64,000 bases of DNA from Candidatus Poribacteria bacterium (GCA_022826805.1 JAJDUH010000022.1:26657-90656); one strand, 5' to 3'; numbered from the stretch's first letter, positions 10,645-21,140 are shown. A program made the numbers and translations. The notes: generated by a model not told the origin, from the letters alone.

Positions 10645-11367
10645 ATGTCCACACCCTATTATGTTTCACCGGAACAAATTCGTCAGGATAAAGAGGATTT
10701 CGTCCGTCGCGGCATCGCACAGGCGAAGGAGGTCGTCGTCTTAGAATACCAAGATGGACTCCTGATGGTCGCTGAAAACCCACGTAAAACTATCTATAAA
10801 ATCTCTGAAATTTACGACCGAATTGCCCTTGCAGCAGCAGGTAGGATTGCTGAATATGAAGCCTTACGCGTCGCTGGTATCCGAGAATCTGAGATCAAAG
10901 GCTTTCGCTACTACCGAGAGGATGTCACGGCAAAGTGGTTGACTAACCTCTACTCGCAACACATGGGAGCAGTCGCGCAAGCATGGGATTCCAAGCCCCT
11001 GGAGATTGAACTTCTTGTCTGTGAAGTTGGTATGACAGGGACACAAACGGCATCTGGGCAACAAAATAACCAAATTTATCATATTGCGTTCGACGGTATC
11101 TATTCAGAAGAGGAAAAGTATGCCGTTATCGGTGGACGCACCGAGGCAATAACAGAAATTCTTGAACAGAACTACACTGATGGATTAGAGATACCAGCGG
11201 CACTCCGACTTGTAACAGAGACCTTTCAGACTGTTGAAGCGGATACGGATACGGATGATTATGAAGTCACTCCGCAAACAATAGAGGTAGCGTGTCTGGA
11301 ACAGTCCGCTGGGCGTCGTAAGTTTCGGCGACTCTCCACTGAAGAGGTTACAGACCTTTTATCGTGA
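10645..11367 (+). CDS. prcA: 20S proteasome alpha subunit PrcA
   Basis: MSTPYYVSPEQIRQDKEDFVRRGIAQAKEVVVLEY..., PrcA-type N-terminus. Confidence 0.95.
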   Translation: MSTPYYVSPEQIRQDKEDFVRRGIAQAKEVVVLEYQDGLLMVAENPRKTIYKISEIYDRIALAAAGRIAEYEALRVAGIRESEIKGFRYYREDVTAKWLTNLYSQHMGAVAQAWDSKPLEIELLVCEVGMTGTQTASGQQNNQIYHIAFDGIYSEEEKYAVIGGRTEAITEILEQNYTDGLEIPAALRLVTETFQTVEADTDTDDYEVTPQTIEVACLEQSAGRRKFRRLSTEEVTDLLS

Positions 11368-11444
11368 TTTTAAGCGTCTGACATTCACTGTTTGTTTACA
11401 AATACAGGCTCTCGTAACGAAAAATACTTGTTAAGGGGTAACTG

Positions 11445-12803
11445 ATGAATCGTAGAATTTACGGACTGGAAACTGAATTCGGAATCATCTGGACGCCTGA
11501 TGTTCCGCGTAGAAAAACACTCACTGTCCAGAACGTCGTGATGTACCTCTTCCGCGAAATCGTTGCCGGGAGAATGTACCCTGATGTCTTTCTTGAAAAC
11601 GGTGCGAGGTTTTATCAAGACATAGGATGCCATCCAGAATATGCCACCCCAGAATGTGACGATGTCGCTGAACTTGTTGCTCATGATAAGGCGGGTGAAC
11701 GCATTATCACGCGTCTCGCAGGAACAGCGGAACGGCGCATGCGCAACGATGGATTCTACGGAAAAATCTCTATTTTTAAAAACAATTTAGATACACCGGG
11801 GAATACTTATGGATGCCACGAAAACTATTTGATGGAGCGCCATGTCGATTTCCGTCAATTGGCAGCGCAGTTAATTCCATTCTTTGTAACGAGACAGGTC
11901 TTCGCAGGCGCAGGAAAAATCAAGCCTAAACATCGTGGCTATTACGCTATCTCACAACGTGCTGAACACATCCGAGAGGAAATTTCCATCGGAACAACAA
12001 CCGCACGCGGGATTATCAATACGCGCGATGAACCACATGCCGACCGAGAGAAGTATCGGCGTTTACATGTTATCGTCGGAGATTCCAATATGTCCGAATT
12101 TTCCACTTTCTTGAAAGTCGGAACAACCGGTATCATTCTCCGTATGATTGAAGATAATTTCATTGAACAACGCTTTGCACTCCGGAATCCCGTCAAAGCC
12201 ATACGTGATATTTCTGATGATATTACATGTAAACACCTGATTGAACTTCAAAACGGAAAACGGCTCTCCGCAGTTCAACTGCAATGGCAATACTTGGAGT
12301 GTGCAAAACGATACCTTGAGCAAGCCGAGTCTAATTCGACTACAGCGCAAATTATGGCACGCTGGGAATACGTCCTCACTTGCTTGGAAAGTGATCCAAT
12401 GCAGTTGGACCGCGAATTGGATTGGGTAATTAAGTGGAAATGGCTACAGGCGTATCTCACAAAACGCGGGTTTGACTGGGATGCACCGCAAGTGAAACAC
12501 TTGGATCTAAAATACCATAATGTACGTCAGGAGGAAAGTCTCTACTATACCCTCGAAAATCGTGATGAGATTGAACGGATTGTCACGAATGAACAAATTC
12601 GGCACGCCGAACATTTTCCGCCTGAACGCACGCGAGCCAAGTTCCGAGGAAAATTCATCAAGAAAGTAAATGAAGGAAAGGTTTTGTGTGGTGTTAATTG
12701 GAGTTATATTCAACTTTATGAGCCGTACCAAATCCTTTATCTCTCGACAGATCCGTTTAAACCCGAATTTGATGAAGCAAGTCGTACTATTTATTCAATC
12801 TAA
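11445..12803 (+). CDS. pafA: Pup--protein ligase PafA
   Basis: MNRRIYGLETEFGI, HPEYATPECD, INTRDEPHADREKYRRLHVIVGDSNMSEF. Confidence 0.95.
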   Translation: MNRRIYGLETEFGIIWTPDVPRRKTLTVQNVVMYLFREIVAGRMYPDVFLENGARFYQDIGCHPEYATPECDDVAELVAHDKAGERIITRLAGTAERRMRNDGFYGKISIFKNNLDTPGNTYGCHENYLMERHVDFRQLAAQLIPFFVTRQVFAGAGKIKPKHRGYYAISQRAEHIREEISIGTTTARGIINTRDEPHADREKYRRLHVIVGDSNMSEFSTFLKVGTTGIILRMIEDNFIEQRFALRNPVKAIRDISDDITCKHLIELQNGKRLSAVQLQWQYLECAKRYLEQAESNSTTAQIMARWEYVLTCLESDPMQLDRELDWVIKWKWLQAYLTKRGFDWDAPQVKHLDLKYHNVRQEESLYYTLENRDEIERIVTNEQIRHAEHFPPERTRAKFRGKFIKKVNEGKVLCGVNWSYIQLYEPYQILYLSTDPFKPEFDEASRTIYSI

Positions 12804-12830
12804 ATAACTGACAACTAACAACCAAATAAC
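12804..12830. repeat. Period-7 AACTGAN repeat (ataactgacaactaacaaccaaataac)
   Basis: Directly after the pafA stop, before ppdK. Confidence 0.6.
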
Positions 12831-12842
12831 AGGAGGCTTTTG

Positions 12843-15476
12843 ATGCCACAACCAAAGTATGTCTACTTCTTTGGAGGCAGTGAAAGCGAGGGCGACGCTA
12901 CAATGCGAACCCTCCTCGGCGGAAAAGGGGCAAATCTCGCAGAGATGAGCAATCTCGGTATACCTGTCCCACCCGGCTTTACTATCTCCACTGAGGTTTG
13001 TAAATTATACTACGAAAATGACAAACGGTACCCCGCTGGACTTGACGAACAGATTGACGAGAATTTAGCGAAATTAGAAGCTACGCTCGACGCAAAATTC
13101 GGTGATACTGAAAACCCACTCCTCCTCTCTGTCCGTTCTGGTGCTGCTGTTTCAATGCCGGGTATGATGGACACGATTCTCAACCTCGGTTTGAACGATG
13201 ATGCCGTTCAGGGGCTGATCGCCAAATCCAAAAACAAACGTTTCGCTTATGATGCATACCGACGCTTCGTTCAGATGTTTGGAAACGTTGTACTCAACGT
13301 CGATCACGATGAATTTGAGCATTTACTCGAAGAAAAGAAAAAGGCGAAAGGCGTTACATTAGATACTGAATTAGAAGCCCCAGATTTAGCGGCACTCGTC
13401 CGAGAATTTAAGGACGTTGTTAGACAGCGCACAGGGAGTGATTTTCCTGATAATCCTCGGCAGCAATTAGATATGGCACGAGACGCCGTGTTTGAATCCT
13501 CCGGAAACCAGCGGGCTATTACCTATCGTCGTCTCAACGATATTTCCGAAGAACTCGGACGCACTGCTGTTAACGTTCAGGTGATGGTGTTCGGAAATAT
13601 GGGCGGAAGTTCTGGTACGGGCGTCGCCTTCACCCGTAATCCTTCGACCGGTGCAAACCAATTTTACGGCGAATTCCTCATGAACGCACAGGGCGAAGAT
13701 GTCGTCGCCGGCATCCGCACACCGCTGCCGATCGCCGAGTTGAGAAACATCTCACCCCAGGCATACGATGAATTGGTCGAGATCGGCTTGAGCCTTGAGA
13801 TGCACTATCGCGACATGCAAGACGTGGAGTTTACGATTCAAGATGGAAAACTCTACATGCTTCAGACCCGTAACGGGAAACGTACAGGTCAAGCTGCTGT
13901 CCGCATTGCCGTTGAAATGGTTGAAGAACGCTTAATCGATAAGGAAACCGCTTTGACGCGTGTCCCCGCTAATGACTTGGATCAGCTCCTGCATCCAAGT
14001 GTTGATCCGGATGCTAATGTTGAAGTTATCGCACAGGGCTTGCCTGCCTCTCCGGGGGCAGCTGTTGGAAAGGTTGTCTTCACAGCACTTCACGCTGAAG
14101 AACTCGCAGCCAAGGGAGAAAAGGTCATTCTCGTCCGGACCGAAACCTCACCGGAGGATATCGGTGGGATGGATGCTGCAGAAGGGATACTCACTGCACG
14201 CGGTGGTATGACAAGCCACGCTGCAGTCGTCGCACGCGGCATGGGAAAATGTTGTGTTGCTGGGTGTTCATCCCTGTTTATCAATGAAGCGGCAGCGGAA
14301 TTTTATGCAGAAGGAAGACGTTACGCTGAGGGAGATTTCATCACACTCAACGGATCGACAGGTGATGTCCTTGATGGACAGGTGGCACTGATCCAACCTG
14401 AGTTGAGTGGACAGTTCGGGACGCTCATGGAATGGGCAGATGAGGTCCGATCCTTAGGCGTTCGCACAAATGCGGATACACCCGAAGATGCAACAAATGC
14501 CAGACAATTTGGCGCAGAAGGTATTGGACTCTGCCGTACCGAGCACATGTTCTTCGGGACAGGGATTGATGCCATTCGTGAGATGATTCTCGCCGATGAC
14601 ACAGCAGAACGCCAAGAGGCGTTGGCAAAATTACTGCCCCATCAGCGTTCAGACTTTATCGGTATCTTTGAGGCGATGGCAGGCTATCCGGTCACTATCC
14701 GTACCCTCGACCCACCACTCCACGAGTTCTTGCCGAAAAACGAAGCCGAGATTCTCGAGCTTGCTGAGCGAATCGGCATTGAACCACAAAAACTGCGTGA
14801 GCGTGTTGAAGAATTGCATGAGTTTAACCCGATGCTTGGGCATCGTGGATGTAGACTCGGTATCGTCTACCCAGAGATAACCGAGATGCAGGCACGCGCA
14901 ATCTTTGAAGCCGCCGTTGATGTCACAAAACGCGGCATCCCAGTTTTACCAGAGATTATGATCCCGCTCGTTGGACATATCAACGAATTGTCCTTGCAAC
15001 GCGAAGTAGTTGTTGAAGCAGCAGAAGCCGTGTTTAGCGAGACCGGCACCCGTGTTGAATATCTTATTGGCACAATGATTGAACTGCCGCGCGCAGCACT
15101 CACCGCTGACAAAATCGCCGCCGAAGCCGAATTCTTCTCCTACGGCACCAACGACCTCACCCAGACAACATTCGGGATGAGCCGTGATGACGCTGTGAAA
15201 TTCCTTGATGACTACGTCCGAAATGGTGTTCTCGAGTACGATCCGTTCCAGGTGCTTGACCAAGATGGGGTCGGGAGTCTCTTGCAGATCGGTTCTGAAA
15301 AAGGACGGACAACACGTCCCGACCTCAAAGTCGGTATCTGTGGTGAGCACGGCGGAGAGCCAAATTCCGTGAAATTCTGCCACGGATTAGCGTTTGATTA
15401 CGTATCCTGTTCCCCATTCCGTGTGCCGATTGCACGACTCGCCGCAGCACAGGCTGTCATTGAAGACGAAGATTAG
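12843..15476 (+). CDS. ppdK: Pyruvate, phosphate dikinase
   Basis: GGKGANLAEMSNLGIPVPPGFTISTEV, TARGGMTSHAAVVARGMGKCCVAGC, GLCRTEHMFF. Confidence 0.97.
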   Translation: MPQPKYVYFFGGSESEGDATMRTLLGGKGANLAEMSNLGIPVPPGFTISTEVCKLYYENDKRYPAGLDEQIDENLAKLEATLDAKFGDTENPLLLSVRSGAAVSMPGMMDTILNLGLNDDAVQGLIAKSKNKRFAYDAYRRFVQMFGNVVLNVDHDEFEHLLEEKKKAKGVTLDTELEAPDLAALVREFKDVVRQRTGSDFPDNPRQQLDMARDAVFESSGNQRAITYRRLNDISEELGRTAVNVQVMVFGNMGGSSGTGVAFTRNPSTGANQFYGEFLMNAQGEDVVAGIRTPLPIAELRNISPQAYDELVEIGLSLEMHYRDMQDVEFTIQDGKLYMLQTRNGKRTGQAAVRIAVEMVEERLIDKETALTRVPANDLDQLLHPSVDPDANVEVIAQGLPASPGAAVGKVVFTALHAEELAAKGEKVILVRTETSPEDIGGMDAAEGILTARGGMTSHAAVVARGMGKCCVAGCSSLFINEAAAEFYAEGRRYAEGDFITLNGSTGDVLDGQVALIQPELSGQFGTLMEWADEVRSLGVRTNADTPEDATNARQFGAEGIGLCRTEHMFFGTGIDAIREMILADDTAERQEALAKLLPHQRSDFIGIFEAMAGYPVTIRTLDPPLHEFLPKNEAEILELAERIGIEPQKLRERVEELHEFNPMLGHRGCRLGIVYPEITEMQARAIFEAAVDVTKRGIPVLPEIMIPLVGHINELSLQREVVVEAAEAVFSETGTRVEYLIGTMIELPRAALTADKIAAEAEFFSYGTNDLTQTTFGMSRDDAVKFLDDYVRNGVLEYDPFQVLDQDGVGSLLQIGSEKGRTTRPDLKVGICGEHGGEPNSVKFCHGLAFDYVSCSPFRVPIARLAAAQAVIEDED

Positions 15477-15503
15477 GACAGGCTAAGGGACATTGTTACT
15501 GTT

Positions 15504-15534
15504 AGGTAGGGCGCGCTTTATTCGCGCGCCTACC
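15504..15534. terminator. Strong GC-rich hairpin downstream of ppdK
   Basis: aggtagggcgcgctttattcgcgcgcctacct, near-perfect stem with one bulge; no clear U-tract, so could be a repeat rather than a terminator. Confidence 0.5.
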
Positions 15535-15563
15535 TCGCGCGTATAAGTATAGCCTCTAAATAG

Positions 15564-15667
15564 TGTAGGCTGGGTTGAGAGGACAATCACCAGTATCTGT
15601 CTTGTTTATAGAGAGGACATTCTTCTTCGATGATTCCGGCGTATAGATAAATGTAGCGAAACCCAAC
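15564..15667 (+). repeat. About 100-bp dispersed element GTAGGYTGGGTTGA...AGCGAAACCCAAC, copy A
   Basis: Terminal inverted GGGTT/AACCC motifs; shared with copies near 31.1, 31.3 and 33.7 kb. Confidence 0.65.
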
Positions 15668-15801
15668 ATCTCAAATTTGAATGCTTTATACGCATTAGGT
15701 GTTGATGTTCTATATGCTTATGTCAAACTCACGTTAAAGTAGCCTTGAGATGGTGGAAAGTACTGTGTTTTTGATGAGCGCGTTGCAAGCGGAGGTAAAA
15801 A

Positions 15802-16350
15802 ATGAATACCCAAGAAGGTCTCACTCCCGAAACCGTCTTGATGACGTTGGAGGAATTCCTTGAAAGCGATTTAGAGGGATATGAATACGTTAAAGGAGAA
15901 TTAGTATCGATGCCACCTACATCAGGGGAACATGGTAGGATTAGTGTGAACCTTATTCTGCCGTTAGGCTTGTACGTTCGTGAAAATCGGTTAGGGGATA
16001 TCTATGTGTCAGAGACAGGTTTTAGAGTTGGTGAACGCGTGTTGGTGCCAGATGTTGCTTTTCTCTCAACAGACCACATCTCTGCTGACTTGAGTAAAGT
16101 TTTCCCAATTCCCCCAGATCTTGCTGTTGAGGTGGTTTCTCCAACAGATATGTTACATCGGGTTGAAGAAAAAGCATTTGCTTATTTAGAAGCAGGGACA
16201 CAGTTAGTCTGGGTGCTTAAGCCTGTGTCTAAAACAGTAACGGTCTATCGTTCGGAAACTGACATCACGCTGCTCACGCGGAATGACACCCTCACCGGTG
16301 AAGAGGTTGTCAAAGGTTTTTCTTGTCAGGTGGCAGAACTTTTTGAATAG
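15802..16350 (+). CDS. Uma2 family (DUF820) putative restriction endonuclease-fold protein
   Basis: MTLEEFLES...YEYVKGELVSMPPTSGEHGRI...VLVPDVAF...DLAVEVVSPTD...EYLEAGTQLVWVL-type signature. Confidence 0.9.
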   Translation: MNTQEGLTPETVLMTLEEFLESDLEGYEYVKGELVSMPPTSGEHGRISVNLILPLGLYVRENRLGDIYVSETGFRVGERVLVPDVAFLSTDHISADLSKVFPIPPDLAVEVVSPTDMLHRVEEKAFAYLEAGTQLVWVLKPVSKTVTVYRSETDITLLTRNDTLTGEEVVKGFSCQVAELFE

Positions 16351-16365
16351 TGGCATTTAGGGCTT

Positions 16366-16393
16366 CTGTAGGAGGGATTTTAGAATCCCGACT
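16366..16393. repeat. Dispersed hairpin CTGTAGGAGGGATTTTAGAATCCCGACT
   Basis: Inverted repeat GGGATT/AATCCC; related outer arms at 47236-47303. Confidence 0.5.
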
Positions 16394-16427
16394 TTCTTTT
16401 TTCCTCTATCAGGGAAGGGCAATATAT

Positions 16428-16871
16428 ATGCTAATCGCAGATATAAATGAAATGGACGGGCGCACCTATCCCGCCCGTAGACTGACCAGAAATCTCGTCG
16501 GTGGCGCATCCCCGATCCAGATAGGCGAATTCTGCATGGGGTTCGTCGTCTTAGAACCAAACGGTGGACAAGTGCCGTGGCACAACCACGAACAGGAAGA
16601 AATCTACTTCATCGTTGAAGGCGAAGGCGAAATGTGTCTCGGCGAGGAACGTCAAACCATATCCGCCGGGCAGACTGTATTTATCCCTTCTTGGATTTTC
16701 CATCAATTGACGAATACCGGTGACACACCCATGCACATGGTCTACTGTTATGGACCCGCTGGCGATGTGGCGCACTGGAAACAAGAACTCGCAGGCACAC
16801 TCCCGAAAGCCGGTGTTGACGCACCACCACTCCCAGAAGGCGCAGCCCCCCAATGCACCGACAAACCTTAG
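16428..16871 (+). CDS. Cupin domain protein
   Basis: PWHNHEQEEIYFIVEGEGEMCLGEE...AGQTVFIPSWIFHQLTNTGDTPM cupin motifs; ORF opens at 16350. Confidence 0.9.
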   Translation: MLIADINEMDGRTYPARRLTRNLVGGASPIQIGEFCMGFVVLEPNGGQVPWHNHEQEEIYFIVEGEGEMCLGEERQTISAGQTVFIPSWIFHQLTNTGDTPMHMVYCYGPAGDVAHWKQELAGTLPKAGVDAPPLPEGAAPQCTDKP

Positions 16872-16931
16872 ACCTATTCACCTATTTTCGCGTGGACTGG
16901 ATGTAAAATAAGAAAGCAGAATTAATAGACG

Positions 16932-17210
16932 ATGCGTAACACATATCCGAGAGAAGTAGAAATCTACCGTTCTCGGAATGGTCAAGAACCTTTCACAGAA
17001 TGGCTGAACACAATTCGAGATCAGAAAACGCAAAAACGTATTCGGACACGACTTGCGGCTCTTAAATTAGGCAATTTTGAAGATTACAAATCTGTGGGGG
17101 ACGGGGTCTTTGAGTTGCGTTTTCGTTTCGGGGTTGGTTATCGAATTTATTTTCGTGAAGTGGATAATACCATTGTTCTTCTGCTCTGTGGTGGTGACAA
17201 ATCATCGTAG
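16932..17210 (+). CDS. RelE/ParE (HigB/Gp49-like) addiction module toxin
   Basis: REVEIYRSRNGQEPFTEWLNTIRDQKTQKRIRTRLAALKLGNFEDYKSVGDGVFELRFRFGVGYRIYF. Confidence 0.9.
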   Translation: MRNTYPREVEIYRSRNGQEPFTEWLNTIRDQKTQKRIRTRLAALKLGNFEDYKSVGDGVFELRFRFGVGYRIYFREVDNTIVLLLCGGDKSS

Positions 17211-17266
17211 AGGCGTGATATTGGATACGCAAAAGCCTATTGGTTGGAATACAAGGAGATGCACTC

Positions 17267-17647
17267 ATGAGAAAAATGAGAACATACCGCGAGTACCTTA
17301 TTGACACATTCACTGATCGCGGTGAAGCGATTGGGCACCTCCAAGTGGCACTTGAAGATTACCAAACCCACCGGAATACAGACATATTTCTATTCTTACT
17401 TGAAACCGTCGTGGAAGCCCAAGGGGGAATTGCTGAGCTTGCCAAGGAAACCGATACCAACCCACAAGTTCTTTCAGACGCTCTCACCAGTGACCATATA
17501 CCGCTGATTGACAGACTTGGAACCATTCTTAAAGTCCTCGGATACCAGTTGTCGATCGAACCCTTAGAAGTGGAAAGCCACAACCTTGAAACTGCTACCA
17601 CGGCGGTGCCGGATGCAACAGCACCTCTGAGACAAGTAGTTAAATAG
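17267..17647 (+). CDS. Addiction module antidote protein (HigA-like)
   Basis: MRKMRTYREYLIDTFTDRGEAIGHLQVALEDY...GGIAELAKETDTNPQVLSDALTSDHIPLIDRLGTILKVLGYQLSI; AAGGAG upstream of 17267. Confidence 0.85.
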   Translation: MRKMRTYREYLIDTFTDRGEAIGHLQVALEDYQTHRNTDIFLFLLETVVEAQGGIAELAKETDTNPQVLSDALTSDHIPLIDRLGTILKVLGYQLSIEPLEVESHNLETATTAVPDATAPLRQVVK

Positions 17648-17657
17648 TAGGAGACAG

Positions 17658-18827
17658 ATGACCCATCAGACTAAAAAAATACATCGCGTCGGTATCATCA
17701 TGAACGGTGTCACCGGTAGAATGGGGACAAACCAACACCTGATCCGCTCCATCTTGGCGATTGCAGAAGAAGGGGGAATCCCGATCGGCGATGGCGAAGT
17801 CATCATGCCCGATCCGTTTCTCGTCGGTAGGAATCCTGAGAAATTGGAGAAGTTATCCGAAACCACCGGTGTCGAAAAATGGAGCACCGACCTCGACGCC
17901 GCGCTCGCCGATGATGCTTACGCCGTCTACTTCGATGCCCAGGTTACCTCACGTCGCGTCGATGCCGTCCAAGCCGCAATATCCGCTGGCAAACACATCT
18001 ATTGTGAGAAACCGACTGCCACCACCACCGCCGACGCTTATCGCCTCTATGAACAGGCTGCGAAAGCCGGACTCAAGAGCGGTGTCGTTCAAGATAAACT
18101 CTGGTTGCCCGGCATTCAGAAACTGAAACGCCTGATAGATGCTAACTTTTTCGGAGAGATTATCGCTGTCCGAGGCGAATTCGGCTATTGGGTTTTCCGA
18201 GGCGATGCCATCCCGACCCAACGTCCCTCGTGGAACTACCGCACCGAAGACGGCGGCGGCATTATTCTCGACATGTTTAGCCACTGGCGGTACGTCATCG
18301 ACAACCTTTTCGGCGCAGTCAAAGGCGTTTCCTGTATCGCTGCCACGCATCTTCCACAACGATGGGATGAGCAAGGCAAACCTTATGCCAGTACCGCTGA
18401 AGATGCTGCCTATGCCACCTTTGAATTAGAAAACGGCATCATTGCACATTTTAACTCATCTTGGGCAGTCAGAGTCCGCCGCGATGATCTGTTGACCATA
18501 CACGTAGACGGTTTGAACGGATCCGCCGTTGTAGGCTTGAGGGATTGTTGGATCCAGCCCCTTTCCGGCACCCCACGTCCTGTCTGGAATCCCGACATCG
18601 AGCAACCCATTAAATTCTTTGATGGCTGGCTCAAGGTCCCGGAGCAGGAAGACTATGACAATGCCTTTAGGGCACAGTGGGAACTCTTTCTCCGACACGT
18701 TGTTGCCGATGAACCCTTCCCGTGGACGCTCCTCGCCGGTGCGAAGGGTGTGCAATTAGCAGAAAAAGGTATGGAATCCTGGCAGACCCGCAAATGGGTA
18801 GAACTACCAGAACTCTCGGCACTTTAA
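17658..18827 (+). CDS. Gfo/Idh/MocA family oxidoreductase
   Basis: VGIIMNGVTGRMGTNQHL, GKHIYCEKPTATTTADA. Confidence 0.92.
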   Translation: MTHQTKKIHRVGIIMNGVTGRMGTNQHLIRSILAIAEEGGIPIGDGEVIMPDPFLVGRNPEKLEKLSETTGVEKWSTDLDAALADDAYAVYFDAQVTSRRVDAVQAAISAGKHIYCEKPTATTTADAYRLYEQAAKAGLKSGVVQDKLWLPGIQKLKRLIDANFFGEIIAVRGEFGYWVFRGDAIPTQRPSWNYRTEDGGGIILDMFSHWRYVIDNLFGAVKGVSCIAATHLPQRWDEQGKPYASTAEDAAYATFELENGIIAHFNSSWAVRVRRDDLLTIHVDGLNGSAVVGLRDCWIQPLSGTPRPVWNPDIEQPIKFFDGWLKVPEQEDYDNAFRAQWELFLRHVVADEPFPWTLLAGAKGVQLAEKGMESWQTRKWVELPELSAL

Positions 18828-19055
18828 AAGTTGTAAAGTCCCATTGATTTTAAATATACGCTGAACTTGATACACCCAAGTGTGTCACACATCTGACCCT
18901 GGAAAACCAGATCCACACTCCAACGCGCTACGCGATTCCGCATGAGATTGAGATCATCTGCATAATCTCGAATCGAAGAAGCATTCCGTGGGCAGCGCGG
19001 AGAAAATAAAAGGTATTATTCTAACATCTGAAACAACAAAATGGAGGATTTATAA

Positions 19056-21140
19056 ATGTTGCAGTCCGAGATTGTTACCGTACATGATTTGTTCGGAGGT
19101 CGTAGACAGTTCAAAATTCCTGTTTATCAGCGTCATTATGTCTGGAGTAAAGTCGATCAGTGGGAACCACTTTGGCAAGATATTGTAGAAAAAATTGAAG
19201 TTAATGCCAAAGTTGAGGTAGACCAAGATCGGACTCCTCATTTTATTGGTGCTATTGTGACGCGGCAGCTTCCGCGGACAGTCGGAGGCGTCCCAGGATA
19301 TGATATTATTGATGGTCAGCAACGACTCACAACCTTTCAAATCATTCTCTGTGCGATTTCTGATGTTTGTCTTTCGGAAAATTTAGAGGATATTGCCCAT
19401 CAAGCAGAGGAGTTCATAACAAATTCTGGATTGTTGTCGAACCGTTTTGACAATACAGCACTTAGAAATCCAGATGAAAAATATAAACTCATTCCAACTC
19501 AAACAGATAAGGCGTTTTTTGAGGCATTGATTGATGGAAAAGTCAACATGAGTCGAGGAACTATTCGAGGAGCCTACAATTTTTTCAGATCGAAGATTAA
19601 GAAATACATGACTGCAGAAGATTCTCCTCACCCAAAAGATGATCGTAACAGAATGATGTTTTTGCTTGATACCATTTTAAGGGACTTCCAAGTTGTTCAA
19701 ATATTGATAGACTCGCATGCAAATTCTGAAAGAATTTTTGAATCTATTAATGCCAGAGGTAGAACAATTAACGAATTCGATCATCTCAGAAATAACATTT
19801 TTCTAAAAGCGCGAGTCAGTGGTAAGGATGTAGAAGATTTACATGAGAAGCACTGGCTGCATTTTGAAGAGGATTATTGGACAAAAAAATTAAGCGCAGC
19901 TGACGAAGAAATGCTGGTATCTGAGCATTTTCTTCAACATTTCCTCATGGCAAAACTCAAAAAGGATAGTATTGCCTATCGAGACTTATTTTATATATAT
20001 GACCGGGAATATCGCGCAGATTTGGTGAAAGATAAGGGTGTAGAATTTGAATTCCTTGAGTTAAAGAAGTATTCAAAAGTTTATCGAGTAATGGTCGATT
20101 GTTCATGCGATTCAGAGGGTTGGGATGAATTTCATTCTATGAAGCGAATGACCTTGATCGCACAACGAATGGGGTTTTATAAACATCTCAATATCACCAG
20201 TTTGCACCCATTCATATTATTTATTGTAAATGAATTAGAAATGTCCTACGAAGAACTTGAAACAATCTTCAATATCTTGGAATCCTATACCATGCGACGT
20301 CTGCTTTGCAGCAACCAAGGTACTCATAACTATAGTGAACTCTTTGCTAATATTATCAGATCCGCTGGTAAAGCCAATTGGGATTCAGGAGAATTAGGGG
20401 GGTATCTATCGCGTCTGGAGGCATCCGACAAGTGGCCAAATGATGATGATGTTAGGCGGGCCTTGGCGCGGTGTGGAGATGACAGTATGAATAATCGTGT
20501 CGTCACACGCTATATTCTATATCGCATTGAACTCCTCAAAGCAGCCGCTGATAGCACGTTAAGAGAAGCGTTGAAATTTAGCAACCGGCTTACGAGAGAA
20601 CACGTAATGCCCATACAATGGCAAGAAAACTGGACCTTGCCGGATTCACAGGATTCTAACCTTACAAAGGAAAGGGAGAGAGCAAAACAAAGCATAGGAA
20701 ACCTAACCCTCCTCACACAGAAGCTCAACTACGAATTGGGAAATCAACCCTTCTCTGAGAAGCAAAAGTCTTTATTGAGAAATTCGGATCTTAAGTTAAC
20801 CCAAGAAATAGTGTATGAAAGTATGGATTCACTTCAAAGAAGAGAAACTTGGGACGTAACAGAAATTGTTGATAGAGAAGAAAAATTATGGCAATGTTTC
20901 TGTGAAGAGATATGGCCAGATGCCAGATCATTTGTGGTATGGTATTTTGGAGAGTTAAAGCATTGGCATCCTAATATCACTGACGGTTTCATAATAGATG
21001 AAGAAGGTGAAGAAATTCCTGTGAACGGGTCAGCGTTTCAACATTTAGACCTTCCTTCACTGCGGAAAGGTACGAAGGTTAAATTTGAGAAAATATCAAC
21101 TGGGAGCGGGACCAAAGCTATTAAAGTAGTCAAGGTATAG
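19056..21140 (+). CDS. DUF262 + DUF1524 (GmrSD-like, HNH) protein, candidate type IV restriction/defence
   Basis: FKIPVYQRHYVWSKVDQWEPLWQDI...IIDGQQRLTTFQIIL...FESINARGRTINEFDHLRNNIFL (DUF262); LTREHVMPIQWQENW...SIGNLTLLTQKLNYELGNQPFSEKQ (DUF1524 HNH). Confidence 0.92.
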   Translation: MLQSEIVTVHDLFGGRRQFKIPVYQRHYVWSKVDQWEPLWQDIVEKIEVNAKVEVDQDRTPHFIGAIVTRQLPRTVGGVPGYDIIDGQQRLTTFQIILCAISDVCLSENLEDIAHQAEEFITNSGLLSNRFDNTALRNPDEKYKLIPTQTDKAFFEALIDGKVNMSRGTIRGAYNFFRSKIKKYMTAEDSPHPKDDRNRMMFLLDTILRDFQVVQILIDSHANSERIFESINARGRTINEFDHLRNNIFLKARVSGKDVEDLHEKHWLHFEEDYWTKKLSAADEEMLVSEHFLQHFLMAKLKKDSIAYRDLFYIYDREYRADLVKDKGVEFEFLELKKYSKVYRVMVDCSCDSEGWDEFHSMKRMTLIAQRMGFYKHLNITSLHPFILFIVNELEMSYEELETIFNILESYTMRRLLCSNQGTHNYSELFANIIRSAGKANWDSGELGGYLSRLEASDKWPNDDDVRRALARCGDDSMNNRVVTRYILYRIELLKAAADSTLREALKFSNRLTREHVMPIQWQENWTLPDSQDSNLTKERERAKQSIGNLTLLTQKLNYELGNQPFSEKQKSLLRNSDLKLTQEIVYESMDSLQRRETWDVTEIVDREEKLWQCFCEEIWPDARSFVVWYFGELKHWHPNITDGFIIDEEGEEIPVNGSAFQHLDLPSLRKGTKVKFEKISTGSGTKAIKVVKV

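Noticed and set aside
15504-15534. Hairpin after ppdK as a definite Rho-independent terminator
   Set aside because: Stem is strong but no U-tract follows; kept only as a low-confidence terminator or repeat.
18828-19055. Possible ncRNA or operator in the gap before the GmrSD-like gene (cgattccgcatgagatt...aatctcgaatcg)
   Set aside because: Imperfect single inverted repeat with a bulge; no second copy or other support.
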